Source of the DNA: CAVSSX01 sp963730735
GTDB lineage: Bacteria > Actinomycetota > Acidimicrobiia > Acidimicrobiales > RAAP-2
Length of the DNA stretch: 64,000 nt
Assembly: GCA_963730735.1 (NCBI GenBank)
Contig: CAVSSX010000007.1
Coordinates: 496,001 to 560,000, forward strand
Reading direction: 5' to 3'
Shown here: positions 10,024 through 18,993 of the stretch, in pieces
Position numbering within the stretch: the first letter of the stretch is position 1
Layout: each line of letters opens with the position of its first letter
Translations under genes and position numbers: made by a program
The notes under the pieces: model-generated
Databases searched by the model: none
What the model was told of the DNA's origin: nothing
The model's input: only the letters and a program-made list of their open reading frames with translations

Positions 10024-11480
10024 CTAGCTGGAGGCCGGTTGCCGCTCGACGATGACGAGAGGAGCGACGGCTGGAGGGGCCTCGAGGTGTCCCGGTTCGA
10101 TCGATGGATCGCCGTGTGAACGCTCGGTCCCGACGCCAGTCGCAGCCGCGTCACTGAGGTCCTCAAGCGTCCGTTGCGCCGGCTCCGGGAGCACTCTCGT
10201 CAGTGCGAAGCCCAGGACAGCCGCCGCCCGCCACGGTCAGCATCCCGCGGAGGCCGAAGCGGTTCTCCAGCTGTGGCACGACGAAGACGCCGATGAACGC
10301 GCCCAGCTTCCCGACGCCCGCCGCAATCCCGTGCCCGGTAGTGCGCATGCTGGTCGGGAACACCTCGGAGGGAAGGACGAACGTCGTGATGTTCGGACCG
10401 AACTCGACGAAGAAGTAGCTGAACCCGAAGATGGCGAGGAAGGGCGACGACGGTCGACGTGAGCCGCTTGAACGCAGCCAGGGTCAAAAAGGCGACGGCC
10501 ATCACGCCGAATCCCACGAACTGCAGCCGGCGGTGGCCGATTCGGTCCATGAACAGGACGGCCATGACGTACCCCGGGACGGCGAACACCACGAAGATGC
10601 CGAGGGTCCAGAGAAGCTTGGCTTCCAGCGAAGCGGTCGAGTCGACCGCCTTCAGGATGGCCGGCAGCGAGAGGGTGTTGCCGTAGTAGGCGTAGTCGAA
10701 GAGGAACCAGGAGCCGGCGGTTCCCAGCAGCGGGACGCACCATCCGCCGATTGCGGAGGAACTGGCAACAGCCCGAGCCGTTCGGCTCGGCGGCGCCGCG
10801 ACGGTCCGGCCGCGATCACGCCGCCGGAGTACCGCGCCATATCGCGGCCGGCCTTGTCGGCGTTGCCCTGCACCTGGGCGATGTAACGGGGGGACTCGGG
10901 CATTTTGGATCGAAGGTAGATGACGCCGGCGGCCGGCAGCGCCCCCAAGCCCAACATGAGTCGCCAGGTGAGGTTGTCGCCGATCCCCGAGCTAGGAGGG
11001 CCAGCCCGACCAGTGGCCCCACGACCAGGCCCAGAGCCTGCATGGAGAAGACCATGCCCGACCAGGCGACCCCGGTCCTGGCGGTTGGAGTACTCGCTCA
11101 TCAGGACGGCCGAGACCGGGTAGTCGCCGCCGATGCCGAGCCCGAGAACGAAACGGGCCGACCACCAGCCAGAGGAAGCCCGGGGCGAACGGCCGAGGCG
11201 AGGGCGCCGACGATCATGATGGCGGCGACGATCGTGTAGACCTTCTTGCGTCCGAAGACGTCGGCGAGCCGCCCGAAGACGAGGGCCCCGAAGAAGGCCC
11301 CCAGGATCGCCGAGCCCGGTGACCCAGCTGGTCTGCGGTCGTGCTCAGGCCCCACTGGGCTGGCCACGAGCGTCGCCACCGTGCTGATGACGAAGAGGTC
11401 GTAGGCGTCGGTGAAAAACCCGACCCCGGAGACGAGCACCGCCCGGCGATGGAATTGCTTCGCGGAGCCTCGTTCAGGAG
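10024..11480 (-). pseudogene. PHS-type MFS inorganic phosphate:H+ symporter-like transporter, frameshifted
   Basis: 12-TM major facilitator resembling the PHS phosphate-permease branch. The hallmark GFFTDAYDLFVIS lies just after the N-terminus (about 11395-11430), then SAILGAFFGALVFGRLADVFGRKKV. In other frames follow SEYSNRQDRGRLVG, VFSMQALGLVVGPLVGLALL, WFLFDYAYYGNTLSLPAILK, FVGFGVMAVAFLTLAAF, EVFPTSMRTTGHGIAAGVGK (about 10300-10360) and the tail LPEPAQRTLEDLS, ending ...RQPASS with TAG at 10024-10026. At least six frame changes are needed. The start is uncertain (11440-11490). A three-unit PHO box lies about 130-160 bases upstream, and phoU is divergent. Both favour phosphate as substrate; another organic acid or sugar symporter is the alternative. 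Confidence 0.65.
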
Positions 11481-11607
11481 GTCGGCAACTGACGGAGGGG
11501 CGTGGCGGGCGTCGCCGATCCCGACTCGTGCCCCGTCACCACATGCACTCCCTCACGCCCAGGCGACCGGGCTCAGCTTGGCGGCCGAAGGTAGACGGGA
11601 GGTATCC

Positions 11608-11640
11608 CCAAGGTGAACGACACGCGAACAAAGCGCGAAC
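11608..11640 (-). promoter_or_regulatory. PHO box: three 11-bp direct repeats (candidate PhoP site)
   Basis: Read on the minus strand, three consecutive 11-base units start with GTTC: GTTCGCGCTTT, GTTCGCGTGTC and GTTCACCTTGG, with exactly 11 bases between starts. This is the architecture described for actinobacterial PHO boxes, to which the response regulator PhoP binds. The site lies between the divergent phosphate-transporter-like gene and phoU, about 30 bases from the phoU start, so it could serve both. The repeats are seen directly; binding is inferred. Confidence 0.7.
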
Positions 11641-11668
11641 TTTAGGTGTTCTGTCGGAGTATGTCTCG

Positions 11669-12307
11669 ATGGCTGTGACAGCCCCCGAATCGAACGTAAC
11701 GATCGAGCGCAGCGTGATCCAGCTGTTCGCCCTGGTCTCCGAGGCAATAGCCCGGTCCACCGAGGCGCTCCTGGGGGGTCAGCGAGGCTCGGACAAGCGG
11801 TGGTCGACGGGGATCAGGAGGTCGACGATCTTGACCGCAGAGTGGAGATGCTGGTGTGGGATCAGCTGAACCCGCGGTCGGTCCAGGGTGCCGAGCTCCG
11901 CTACCTGGTGGCCCTCCTCCTCATCCTCCCCGAACTGGAGCGGAGCGCCGATCTGGCCGAGCACATCGCCCAGCGGGCGGTGACCGGGCTGGGGTCGAGC
12001 TGAACCGCGAGAGCCGGGGCATCATCCAGCTGATGACCGAGGTGGCGTCGAGATGTGGAAGGAGGTCGCCGACGCCTACGTCGATCGCCCGAACGTGGCG
12101 GACCGGTTGGACGAGAACGACGAGGAGATGGACATCCTCCACGAGCGGCTCACCGCGGAGATCGAGGCAGAGGCGATGCCGGTATCGATCACGGCACAGG
12201 TGACCTTGCTGGCCCGGTTCTACGAGCGCCTGGGGGACCATGCGGTCAACCTGGGTCGCCGGGTCGAGCAGCTCCACGACGCACCCCCGGCCGATCTGGG
12301 GGGATGA
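11669..12307 (+). pseudogene. phoU: PhoU-like phosphate-signalling protein, frameshifted
   Basis: Cytosolic helical-bundle regulator that in known systems links phosphate transport to the sensor kinase. ATG at 11669 gives MAVTAPESNVTIERSVIQLF, then SEAIARSTEALLGGQR. After a frame change near 11785: DGDQEVDDLDRRVEMLVWDQ and LRYLVALLLILPELERSADL plus AEHIAQRAVTG, one of the two E/DxxxD metal-binding-type repeats. After further changes near 11995 and 12050: [40 protein letters not shown] and the stop TGA at 12305-12307. Total about 212 residues, the usual size. Three indels break it. Divergent from the PHS-like transporter across a PHO box. A second, intact PhoU is at 57,977-58,762. Confidence 0.8.
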
Positions 12308-12408
12308 CGTCAGCCGGTCACCGGCCGCCAGTCGGACGGCGAGACCCACGGATCCTCGGTCCTCTCGGCGGCGCCGGCCCACTCCGTCCCTGGTGTTTAC
12401 TGGTGGGC

Positions 12409-12849
12409 ATGCCTCTCACCGGTGAGTACGAGCCCAGTCCGTCGAGCTGGGCGGCCGACCAGGTCGCCCTCTACGAGAGCTCCGGCGGGACCGAGGGCAC
12501 CACGCTGTACGACCTGCCGGTCATCATCCTGACCACCACCGGGGCGAAGTCCAAGAAGCTCCGCAAGACCCCCCTGATGCGGGTGGAGCACGACGGCCGC
12601 TACGCCGTGGTGGCCTCCATGGGTGGGGCGCCCACGCACCCGGTCTGGTACTTCAATCTGCTGGCCGACCCCCACGTCGAGCTCCAGGACGGTCCGGCCA
12701 AGGCCGACTACGTGGCCCGTGAGGTCACCGGCGACGAGAAGGCCACCTGGTGGGGCTACGCCGTCGCCGCCTACCCGCCCTACGACGAGTACCAGGCGAA
12801 GACCGACCGGGAGATCCCGGTGTTCGTGCTGGAGCCCACCGACACCTGA
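12409..12849 (+). CDS. Deazaflavin (F420)-dependent nitroreductase-family protein
   Basis: 146-residue protein of the Ddn-like split-barrel family, which uses reduced F420 to reduce quinones or nitroimidazoles. ATG at 12409 gives [20 protein letters not shown]. Family signatures are [20 protein letters not shown] (the GxKSxxxRxxPL cofactor block), [32 protein letters not shown], and [22 protein letters not shown] at the C-terminus. The frame is intact, so the dense-indel zone ends here. The physiological substrate is unknown. It stands alone, with PhoU 100 bases upstream and an unrelated membrane protein downstream. Confidence 0.85.
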   Translation: MPLTGEYEPSPSSWAADQVALYESSGGTEGTTLYDLPVIILTTTGAKSKKLRKTPLMRVEHDGRYAVVASMGGAPTHPVWYFNLLADPHVELQDGPAKADYVAREVTGDEKATWWGYAVAAYPPYDEYQAKTDREIPVFVLEPTDT

Positions 12850-12974
12850 GTCGCACCGGCCGAGCGCCGCGGCGCGCCGTCCCGAGGCCCGCACCCCCGC
12901 CGGTCCCACCGTCCTCCCGACCGCTGTCCACCCCGGATGCCGCCGTTCGGCGGGTCGGCATGGTTTGATGCCCG

Positions 12975-13820
12975 GTGGACCGCGGGTGTCCGGGGTCGGC
13001 TGACGAGAGAATCGAGCGTGATGTGAGGACCAGGACGTCGGCCGCCGGCCGTCAGGGGACCGGACGACGGTCCCGCAGGACCTTGGGCACCGGACTGGCG
13101 GTGTTCGTCGTCACCGTGGCGCTGAGCGGTTCGGTGGCCGGCGCGGCCGACACGACCACGACGGACTCGACCACCACCGCCCCGACCACCACGTCGACCA
13201 CCACCGCCCCGACCACGACCACGACGACGACGGCGCCGACCACCACCACGACGACGACGACGGCGCCGACCACCACGACGACCACCGAGCCGCCGACCAC
13301 CACGACGACGGCGGCCTCGTCGACGTCCAGCTCGGCCCCGGTCGGCTGGATCATCGCCGGCGTGGTCCTGTTGCTGCTGATCATCCTGACCATCGTGTTG
13401 TTGGTCCGGGCCCGCTCCCGGCAACGGCTGGGTGTCGCCTGGCGCCAGGAGGTCGAGCCCGTCGTGGCCCAGGCCACCATGGTCCGGGACCGACTGATGA
13501 GCGGCCAGGCGACCGACCCGGCCGGTCGCGCCGCCACCGGCCAGCAGCTCGAGAGCGTCACCTCGAGCTTGAACCGGATCGCCGGGGATGCTCCGGACGA
13601 GGAGGCCACGGCGGCGGCCAACGCCGTCGCCGAGAACCTGCGCGCCCTGTCATTCGCCCAGGAGGCGGCCGGCCTGCTGCGCAGCGGAACGGTGCCGCCG
13701 ACGGGCGAGCAGCTGGCCCAGGCCGATCAGACGTCCCGGACCCAGCTGGCCCGGCTCGATGCGTCGATCGCCCAGCTGCGGGCCCAGGCCGGATCGCCCG
13801 GCGGCCCGCCGAGGCGCTGA
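12975..13820 (+). CDS. Thr-rich extracytoplasmic linker protein with one TM helix and a cytoplasmic helical domain
   Basis: Unrecognised protein. From a GTG at 12975 it is 281 residues; a GTG at 13023 is an alternative start that gives a more compact N-terminus. A basic stretch then AVFVVTVALSGSVAGA forms a signal peptide or first helix (about residues 40-58). Residues about 59-118 are almost pure Thr with Pro/Ala (TTTAPTTT-type repeats). WIIAGVVLLLLIILTIVLLV is a clear TM helix at about 125-145. The C-terminal 135 residues are charged and helical (EVEPVVAQATMVRDRLM, ANAVAENLRALSFAQEAAGL). Predicted topology: Thr-rich loop outside, helical domain inside. Low-complexity ACC/ACG DNA covers 13150-13320. 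No function assigned. Confidence 0.7.
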   Translation: MDRGCPGSADERIERDVRTRTSAAGRQGTGRRSRRTLGTGLAVFVVTVALSGSVAGAADTTTTDSTTTAPTTTSTTTAPTTTTTTTAPTTTTTTTTAPTTTTTTEPPTTTTTAASSTSSSAPVGWIIAGVVLLLLIILTIVLLVRARSRQRLGVAWRQEVEPVVAQATMVRDRLMSGQATDPAGRAATGQQLESVTSSLNRIAGDAPDEEATAAANAVAENLRALSFAQEAAGLLRSGTVPPTGEQLAQADQTSRTQLARLDASIAQLRAQAGSPGGPPRR

Positions 13821-13845
13821 GGCTGGCACGTTCGAGATCGATGCG

Positions 13846-14689
13846 TCAGCCGGTGGTCCGTCGGCGGTAGAGGACAGCGGCCAGCGGGACGAAGATGGCC
13901 AAGAGCACGACCGACCAGGCGAGAGCGGCCTCGACCGGATGCTGCATCGGCCAGGCCTGGATCGAGGCCGACGGGTTGGGGTTGCCGAACAGGTGCCGGA
14001 CAGCGGCGGTCACGGCGCTCACCGGGTTCCAGGTGGCGATGGCCTGCAGCCAGCCGGGCATGTTGTTCGTCGGCACCAGGGCGTTCGACACGATGGCCAG
14101 GGGGAACAGGATGATGAGCCCGATCCCCTGGGCCGACTCGGGGCCCTTGGAGACGATCCCGAGGCAGGCGCAGCCCCACGACAGGGCGTAGGCGAACAGC
14201 AGGGCGATGGCGTAGCCCCCGATGATCGAGGGGGCGCTGGCGCCGAACCGCCACCCGATGGCCAGGCCGGTCAGGGTCACGATGGCCACGCAGAGGGCGG
14301 CCGACAGCACGTCGGCCACCGATCGACCGACCAGGACGGCGGACCGCCACATGGGCAGGGTCCGGAAGCGGTCGATGGCGCCCGACGACAGGTCGGTGCT
14401 CAAGCCGACGGCGGTGCCCATGGCCGAGGTCGTGAGGTTCAGCAGCATCAGCCCGGCCAGGGCGAACTCCTTGTAGCTCCCGCCGCTGATCGGCACGCCG
14501 GAACCGAAGACGTAGATGAAGAGCAGGGTGAACAGCACCGGTTGGACGGTGACGTCGGAGAGCTGCAGCGGCTCCCGGGCGATGTGCACGAGGTTGCGTC
14601 GGGTGAGCACCACGACGTCGTGGAACTTGGCGCCGAGCCAGCTGCGCGGCTGGCCCAGCGTCGACGGGGAGAGTGGCGGCGAGGGTCAT
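13846..14689 (-). CDS. ABC-2 type permease, DrrB-like (N-terminal frameshift)
   Basis: Six-helix ABC-2 exporter permease of the daunorubicin-resistance DrrB type. Recognisable stretches: [76 protein letters not shown], and the conserved [20 protein letters not shown]. The clean frame starts at GTG 14613. However, the start that overlaps the ATPase stop (ATGA, ATG at 14689) needs one indel between about 14600 and 14680, where [16 protein letters not shown] joins in the other frame. It is transcribed with the upstream ATPase and ends convergently with the Thr-rich protein gene. Confidence 0.85.
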
Positions 14690-15689
14690 GCCCGGGCTCC
14701 TTCGAGTTGGCGGTGGTCGTCGGGGCTGGCGTCGACGGTCGGCGTCGCTGTCGGCCGGGTTGCCGGTCAGGGCGAAGAAGACGTCGTCGAGTGAGGGCTG
14801 GTGCACCTCGACGTCGTCGACCAGGACGCCCGCCTGGTCGAGGGTCCGCACGACCGCCGTGGCCAGGCCCGAGCCGGTGCGGACCGGCGCCCGGAGCCGA
14901 CGGCCGTCCTGGCTCTCGTGGATGGCCCCGTCGACCAGTGGTTGGAGGGCGGCGACGGCGCCGGCGTTGGGCGTCGTCAGGGTGACCTCCAGCCGGGCGC
15001 CGCCGGTCTGGGCCTTGAGCTCGGCCGAGCGTGCCCTCGGCGATGACCCGACCGTGGTCGATGACCACGATCCGGTCGGCCAGGTTGTCGGCCTCCTCGA
15101 GGTACTGCGTGGTGAGCAGGACGGTGACCCCGTCGCCCACCAGTTCCTGGATGGCCTCCCACACCCGGAGTCGGCTGCTCGGGTCGAGGCCGGTCGTCGG
15201 CTCGTCGAGGAACAGCACCGGCGGCCGGGTGACCATGCTGGCGGCCAGGTCGAGGCGCCGGCGCATCCCGCCCGAGTAGCCCTTCATGACCCGGTCGGCG
15301 GCGTCGGTCAGCTCGAAGTGGGCCAGCAGGTCGGTGGCCCGGCTGCGGGCGGCCCGCCGGCGCAGCCCGCTCAGTTCGCCGATCATGACCAGGTTCTGGC
15401 GCCCGGTGAGGGCCTCGTCGAGGGTGGCGTCCTGGGCCGTCACGCCGATCTGACGGCGGACCGACGCGGCCTCGGTGACCACGTCGAACCCGGCCACCCG
15501 GGCGTGCCCGCCGTCGGGCACGGCCAGGGTGGTGAGGATGCGCACGGCGGTGGTCTTGCCGGCTCCGTTGGGCCCGAGCACTCCGAGGATGGCGCCGGCC
15601 GGCACGGACAGGTCCACCCCGGCCAGGGCCACGGTGTCCCCGTAGCGCTTCTGCAGGCCTTCGGCCTCGATCATCGTCTGCTCACCCAT
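14686..15689 (-). CDS. ABC transporter ATP-binding protein, DrrA-like (two frameshifts)
   Basis: Nucleotide-binding subunit of a DrrAB-type exporter. ATG at 15689 gives [20 protein letters not shown]. Walker A is GPNGAGKTT (about residue 42), the signature is [12 protein letters not shown] and Walker B is [17 protein letters not shown], followed by [17 protein letters not shown]. After VIAEGT (near 15028) the frame changes; the C-terminal DrrA-type domain continues in other frames with [20 protein letters not shown] and [10 protein letters not shown], and ends EGARA with a TGA that overlaps the permease ATG. At least two single-base indels are present. A divergent TetR gene 79 bases away probably controls this operon. 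The substrate is unknown. Confidence 0.85.
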
Positions 15690-15717
15690 GCTGCCCCTGT
15701 CGGTCGTGGGTTTCCCT

Positions 15718-15757
15718 ACTTGCCGCATGGTAAGCACGAACTTGCCGGTCGTCAAGT
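15718..15757. promoter_or_regulatory. Candidate TetR operator pair between tetR and the ABC operon
   Basis: The 79-base divergent intergenic region has two inverted repeats built on the same half site. One is CTTGCC-GCAT-GGTAAG at 15719-15734 (one mismatch); the other is ACTTG-N8-CAAGT at 15740-15757. The heptamer ACTTGCC recurs at 15718 and 15740, 22 bases apart, about two helical turns. This is the expected layout for a TetR-family autoregulated divergent promoter. Binding is inferred from position and symmetry. Confidence 0.5.
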
Positions 15758-15768
15758 AGAATCTTGTC

Positions 15769-16455
15769 ATGGCTACACGCATGTCCCGCGCCACACCCGT
15801 CGCCGAGACGGAGGGCGACCCGACCGACGGGCCCGCCTCCACTCGGGAGCGGATCCTCGACATCGCCCTCGACCTGTTCACCGAGAAGGGCTACGACAAG
15901 ACCTCGCTGCGGGAGATCGCCGCCGAGTTGGGGTTCTCGAAGGCGGCCGTCTACTACCACTTCGCCAGCAAGGACGACATCCTGCTCGCCCTGCACCAGC
16001 GCTTCCACGACGTCACCAAGGAGTCCCTGGAGCGACTCGACGGCAAGTCGATGGACCTGCGGCGGTGGGCCGAGGTGCTCGACGAGTTCATCGACAAGAT
16101 GCTGGCCAACCGCCGGCTGTTCGTGATGCACGAGCGGAACCGGGCGGCGTTCGAGCAGCTGCACCAGAGCAAGGAGCACGAGCAGAACCACGACGACATC
16201 GAGGAGCGCTTGCGTCGACTGCTGACCGACTCGAAGGTGGCGCTGCGCGACCGCGTCCGGATCGCCACCTCGATCGGGGCCGTCATGGGAGGCCTGCTCC
16301 TGTCGGGGGAGGCCTTCCAGGACGTGCCGACGGCCACGCTCGGCAGCCTCCTGCGCGAGTCGGTGCACGACCTCCTCGCCGTGACCAAGGCCGCCCGTCG
16401 TGGCCCCTCGGCCACCGGCCGGGCGCCGGTGGCGGCCGACCCCGACCCCACCTAG
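15769..16455 (+). CDS. TetR/AcrR-family transcriptional regulator
   Basis: 228-residue repressor. The N-terminal HTH region is at about residues 24-70: [20 protein letters not shown], then [20 protein letters not shown] and [18 protein letters not shown]. The C-terminal ligand/dimer domain is helical, with [20 protein letters not shown] and an ending rich in Arg/Ala/Pro. ATG at 15769. Divergent from the DrrAB-like exporter with a symmetric operator between them, so it most likely represses the exporter and itself. The ligand is unknown. Confidence 0.9.
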   Translation: MATRMSRATPVAETEGDPTDGPASTRERILDIALDLFTEKGYDKTSLREIAAELGFSKAAVYYHFASKDDILLALHQRFHDVTKESLERLDGKSMDLRRWAEVLDEFIDKMLANRRLFVMHERNRAAFEQLHQSKEHEQNHDDIEERLRRLLTDSKVALRDRVRIATSIGAVMGGLLLSGEAFQDVPTATLGSLLRESVHDLLAVTKAARRGPSATGRAPVAADPDPT

Positions 16456-16482
16456 TTCTGCCGCGCCGGCGGGCGCTCGAGG

Positions 16483-17685
16483 TCAGTCCAGGATCTCCAC
16501 CGCCGACAGCCCGGCCGCCGTCAACGCCTGCAGCACCGTCTCGGTGTGGTGCCGGTCCCGGCACTCGATGTCGAGCTCGACCAGGACCCGTCGCGAGGTG
16601 ATGGGTGGGAAGTGGCGACTGTGGGCGACCTCGACGATGTTGGCCCCCGCCGCACCGAGGAGCGTGGCCAGCCGGGCCAGCTCGCCGGGGACGTCGGACA
16701 CCTCCACCCGGATCCGGGCCAGCCGGCCCGATCGCACCAGGCTCCGCATGATGACCGAGGCCAGCACCCGGGGGTCGATGTTGCCGCCGGTGAGGATGAG
16801 GCCCACCCGTCGTCCGGCGAACCGGGGCGGGTCGTCGAGCACCGCCGCCAGGGCGGCCGCCCCGGCGCCCTCGGCCACCGTCTTCTCGATCTCGACCAAC
16901 AGACCCACCGCCTGCTCGATGCGGTCCTCGGACACCGCCACCACGTCGTCGACCAGCGCCTCGATGAGCGGCGTGGTGAGCCGGCCGGGTGTGGTCACGG
17001 CGATGCCCTCGGCGATCGTGCTGGGCGAGCCCGGGGCCCCACCGTGACCGAAGCGGGCGGCCAGGGGGGCGTAGCCGTCGGCCTGGACCCCGAGCACCTC
17101 GGTCGAGGGAGCGCGGTCCTTGACCACCACGGCGGTGCCGGCCAGGAGGCCGCCGCCACCGGTGGGCACCACCACGACGTCGAAGCCCGGTCCGTCCTGG
17201 AGCATCTCGAGGGCCACCGTCCCCTGTCCGGCGATGACCAGCGGGTCGTCGAACGGGGGAATGAGCACCTTGCTCCCGGCGGCACAGAGCTCGAGGGCGA
17301 AGGCCGACGCCTCGTCGAACCCCTCCCCGGCCAACACGACCTCGGCCCCGAGGGCCTCGGTCCGGGCCACCTTCACGTTGGGTGTCGTGCGGGGCATGAC
17401 CACGGTCACCGGGATGCCCAGCCGCACGGCCTGATGGGCCACCCCCTGGGCGTGGTTCCCGGCGGACATGGCCACGACGCCCCGGCTGCGTTCGCCGGGG
17501 GTCAATGCCTGCAGGCGGTTGAGGGCGCCGCGCTCCTTGTAGGAGGCGGTGAACTGCAGGTTCTCGAACTTGACCCAGACCTCGGCCCCGGTGACGGCGG
17601 AGAGGGTCTCGGAGCGGGCCAGCGGGGTCCGCACGACGTGGCCGTCGAGCACCGACGCCGCCCGGTCGACGTCGGCCGGCGTCAC
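16483..17685 (-). CDS. ilvA: Threonine ammonia-lyase with C-terminal ACT domain
   Basis: PLP enzyme deaminating threonine to 2-oxobutanoate, the entry to isoleucine synthesis or threonine catabolism. GTG at 17685 gives VTPADVDRAASVLDGHVVRT. The PLP lysine is in FTASYKERGALNRL (residue 50); PLP phosphate is held by PTGGGGLLAG; SAGNHAQGVA is the substrate loop. Residues about 325-400 form an ACT domain (RIRVEVSDVPGELARLATLL). At 400 residues it fits the short TdcB/IlvA-with-ACT type, not the long biosynthetic IlvA with two ACT-like domains, so the catabolic form is possible. 47 bases separate it from the upstream acyl-CoA dehydrogenase gene, and the two are probably cotranscribed. It is convergent with tetR. 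Confidence 0.9.
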   Translation of the reverse strand: MTPADVDRAASVLDGHVVRTPLARSETLSAVTGAEVWVKFENLQFTASYKERGALNRLQALTPGERSRGVVAMSAGNHAQGVAHQAVRLGIPVTVVMPRTTPNVKVARTEALGAEVVLAGEGFDEASAFALELCAAGSKVLIPPFDDPLVIAGQGTVALEMLQDGPGFDVVVVPTGGGGLLAGTAVVVKDRAPSTEVLGVQADGYAPLAARFGHGGAPGSPSTIAEGIAVTTPGRLTTPLIEALVDDVVAVSEDRIEQAVGLLVEIEKTVAEGAGAAALAAVLDDPPRFAGRRVGLILTGGNIDPRVLASVIMRSLVRSGRLARIRVEVSDVPGELARLATLLGAAGANIVEVAHSRHFPPITSRRVLVELDIECRDRHHTETVLQALTAAGLSAVEILD

Positions 17686-17732
17686 CGCCGGGGAGCCGGG
17701 GGTCGAGGGGCCCGCACCGGCCCCGACCGGGC

Positions 17733-18941
17733 TCAGCGTCCCAGGAGATCGCGGGCGATGTGGGTCACCTGGATCTCGTCGGTCCCGGCGTAGATCTGGA
17801 ACACCTTGGCGTCCCGGGCCAGCTGCTCGACCCGGAACTCGGCCATGTACCCGTTGCCCCCGAAGAGCTGCACCGCCTCGTTGGCCACCTCCGACGCCGC
17901 CTGGGCGGCGTAGAGCTTCATGGCCGACGCTTCGGCCAGGGTCAGGGACTTGCCCGCCTCGGAGAGCTCGATGTGCCGGAAGACCAGGTTCTGGACGTTC
18001 AGCCGGGCCACCTCCATGCGGGCCAGCTTGAGCTGGATGAGCTGGAAGTCGCCGATGGGCTTGTCCCACAGCGTCCGGGACTTGGCGTACTCGACGGACA
18101 GGTCGAGGCATTCCTCGATCACCCCGAGGGCCATCGCCGCCAGGCCGGCCCGCTCGGTGACGAAGTTCGACCGGGCGCTGTCCCGGCCGCCCCCGCCGTC
18201 ACTCTGACCGAGCAGCCGGTCGGCCCCCACCCGCACATCGGTCAGGAAGAGCTGGCCGGTGGGCGAGGAGTGCAGGCCCATCTTGCGCAGCGGCGGCGAC
18301 TGCTCGAGGCCGTCCATCCCCGAGTCGAGCACGAAGGTGAGCACCGGTCGGCTGCGGGGCTCCTGTCCCGAGCCGTCGTCGAGCTTGGCGTAGAGCACGA
18401 TGGTGTCGGCGTAGGGCCCGTTGGTGATGAAGGTCTTCGAGCCGTTGAGCACCCACTCGTCGCCGTCCCGTCGGGCGCTGGTGCGCATGCCGCCCAGGGC
18501 GTCGGAACCCGAGTCGGGCTCGGTGATGGCCCACGAGCCGACCTTCTCGGCGGTCAGGAGCTCGAGCGCCCAGCGCTCCATCTGCGCCGGTGTCCCGCGC
18601 TGCATGATCGTCCCGGCGGTGAGCCCGGTCGATACACCGAGGGCGGTGACGATGCCCGGGCAGCACCGGCACAGCTCGATGATCGGCAGCAGCGTGAGGG
18701 CGGCCCGGCTGGCCCGCTCGGGTCGGGGGTCGGTCGTCGCCTCGGCCTTGCGGTCGAGCGCCCGCCGGAAGGACGCCCGGGCCATCTCGTCCAACCCGAA
18801 GGTGGCGAAGAGCTTGCGGATGATGTCGTAGGGGGGCAGGTCCCCGTGCTCGAGCTCCTCGACGTGGGGCCGCACCTCGGTGTCGACGAAGCGCCGCACG
18901 GCGTCGCGAATGGCCAGCTGCTCCTCGGACCACTCGTGCAC
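17733..18941 (-). CDS. Acyl-CoA dehydrogenase
   Basis: FAD flavoprotein oxidising an acyl-CoA to the 2-enoyl-CoA. GTG at 18941 is chosen because AAGGAGG lies 5 bases upstream (18946-18953) and the sequence VHEWSEEQLAIRDAVRRFVD matches family N-termini. Motifs: GSWAITEPDSGSDALGGMRT (FAD/substrate loop), VLNGSKTFITNGPYADTIVL, EAVQLFGGNGYMAEFRVEQL and the C-terminal YAGTDEIQVTHIARDLLGR with the glutamate that serves as base in many family members. 402 residues, normal length. Substrate unknown; no evidence makes it the methylsuccinyl-CoA dehydrogenase of the ethylmalonyl-CoA pathway located elsewhere in this window. Confidence 0.9.
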   Translation of the reverse strand: MHEWSEEQLAIRDAVRRFVDTEVRPHVEELEHGDLPPYDIIRKLFATFGLDEMARASFRRALDRKAEATTDPRPERASRAALTLLPIIELCRCCPGIVTALGVSTGLTAGTIMQRGTPAQMERWALELLTAEKVGSWAITEPDSGSDALGGMRTSARRDGDEWVLNGSKTFITNGPYADTIVLYAKLDDGSGQEPRSRPVLTFVLDSGMDGLEQSPPLRKMGLHSSPTGQLFLTDVRVGADRLLGQSDGGGGRDSARSNFVTERAGLAAMALGVIEECLDLSVEYAKSRTLWDKPIGDFQLIQLKLARMEVARLNVQNLVFRHIELSEAGKSLTLAEASAMKLYAAQAASEVANEAVQLFGGNGYMAEFRVEQLARDAKVFQIYAGTDEIQVTHIARDLLGR

Positions 18942-18993
18942 GACAACCCTCCTTGCGGCGTCGCCGCCACCGCCGGCGTTCGGCGGCCGGGCC

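Noticed and set aside
13149..13320. Regular ACC/ACG repeats that could be read as a CRISPR-like or tandem array
   Set aside because: They encode the in-frame Thr-rich linker of a membrane protein and have no unique spacers. No CRISPR array was seen anywhere in the window.
17733..18941. Acyl-CoA dehydrogenase as the methylsuccinyl-CoA dehydrogenase of the ethylmalonyl-CoA pathway
   Set aside because: It is 25 kb from the pathway genes, sits in an operon with threonine ammonia-lyase, and shows no sequence feature I can tie to that substrate.
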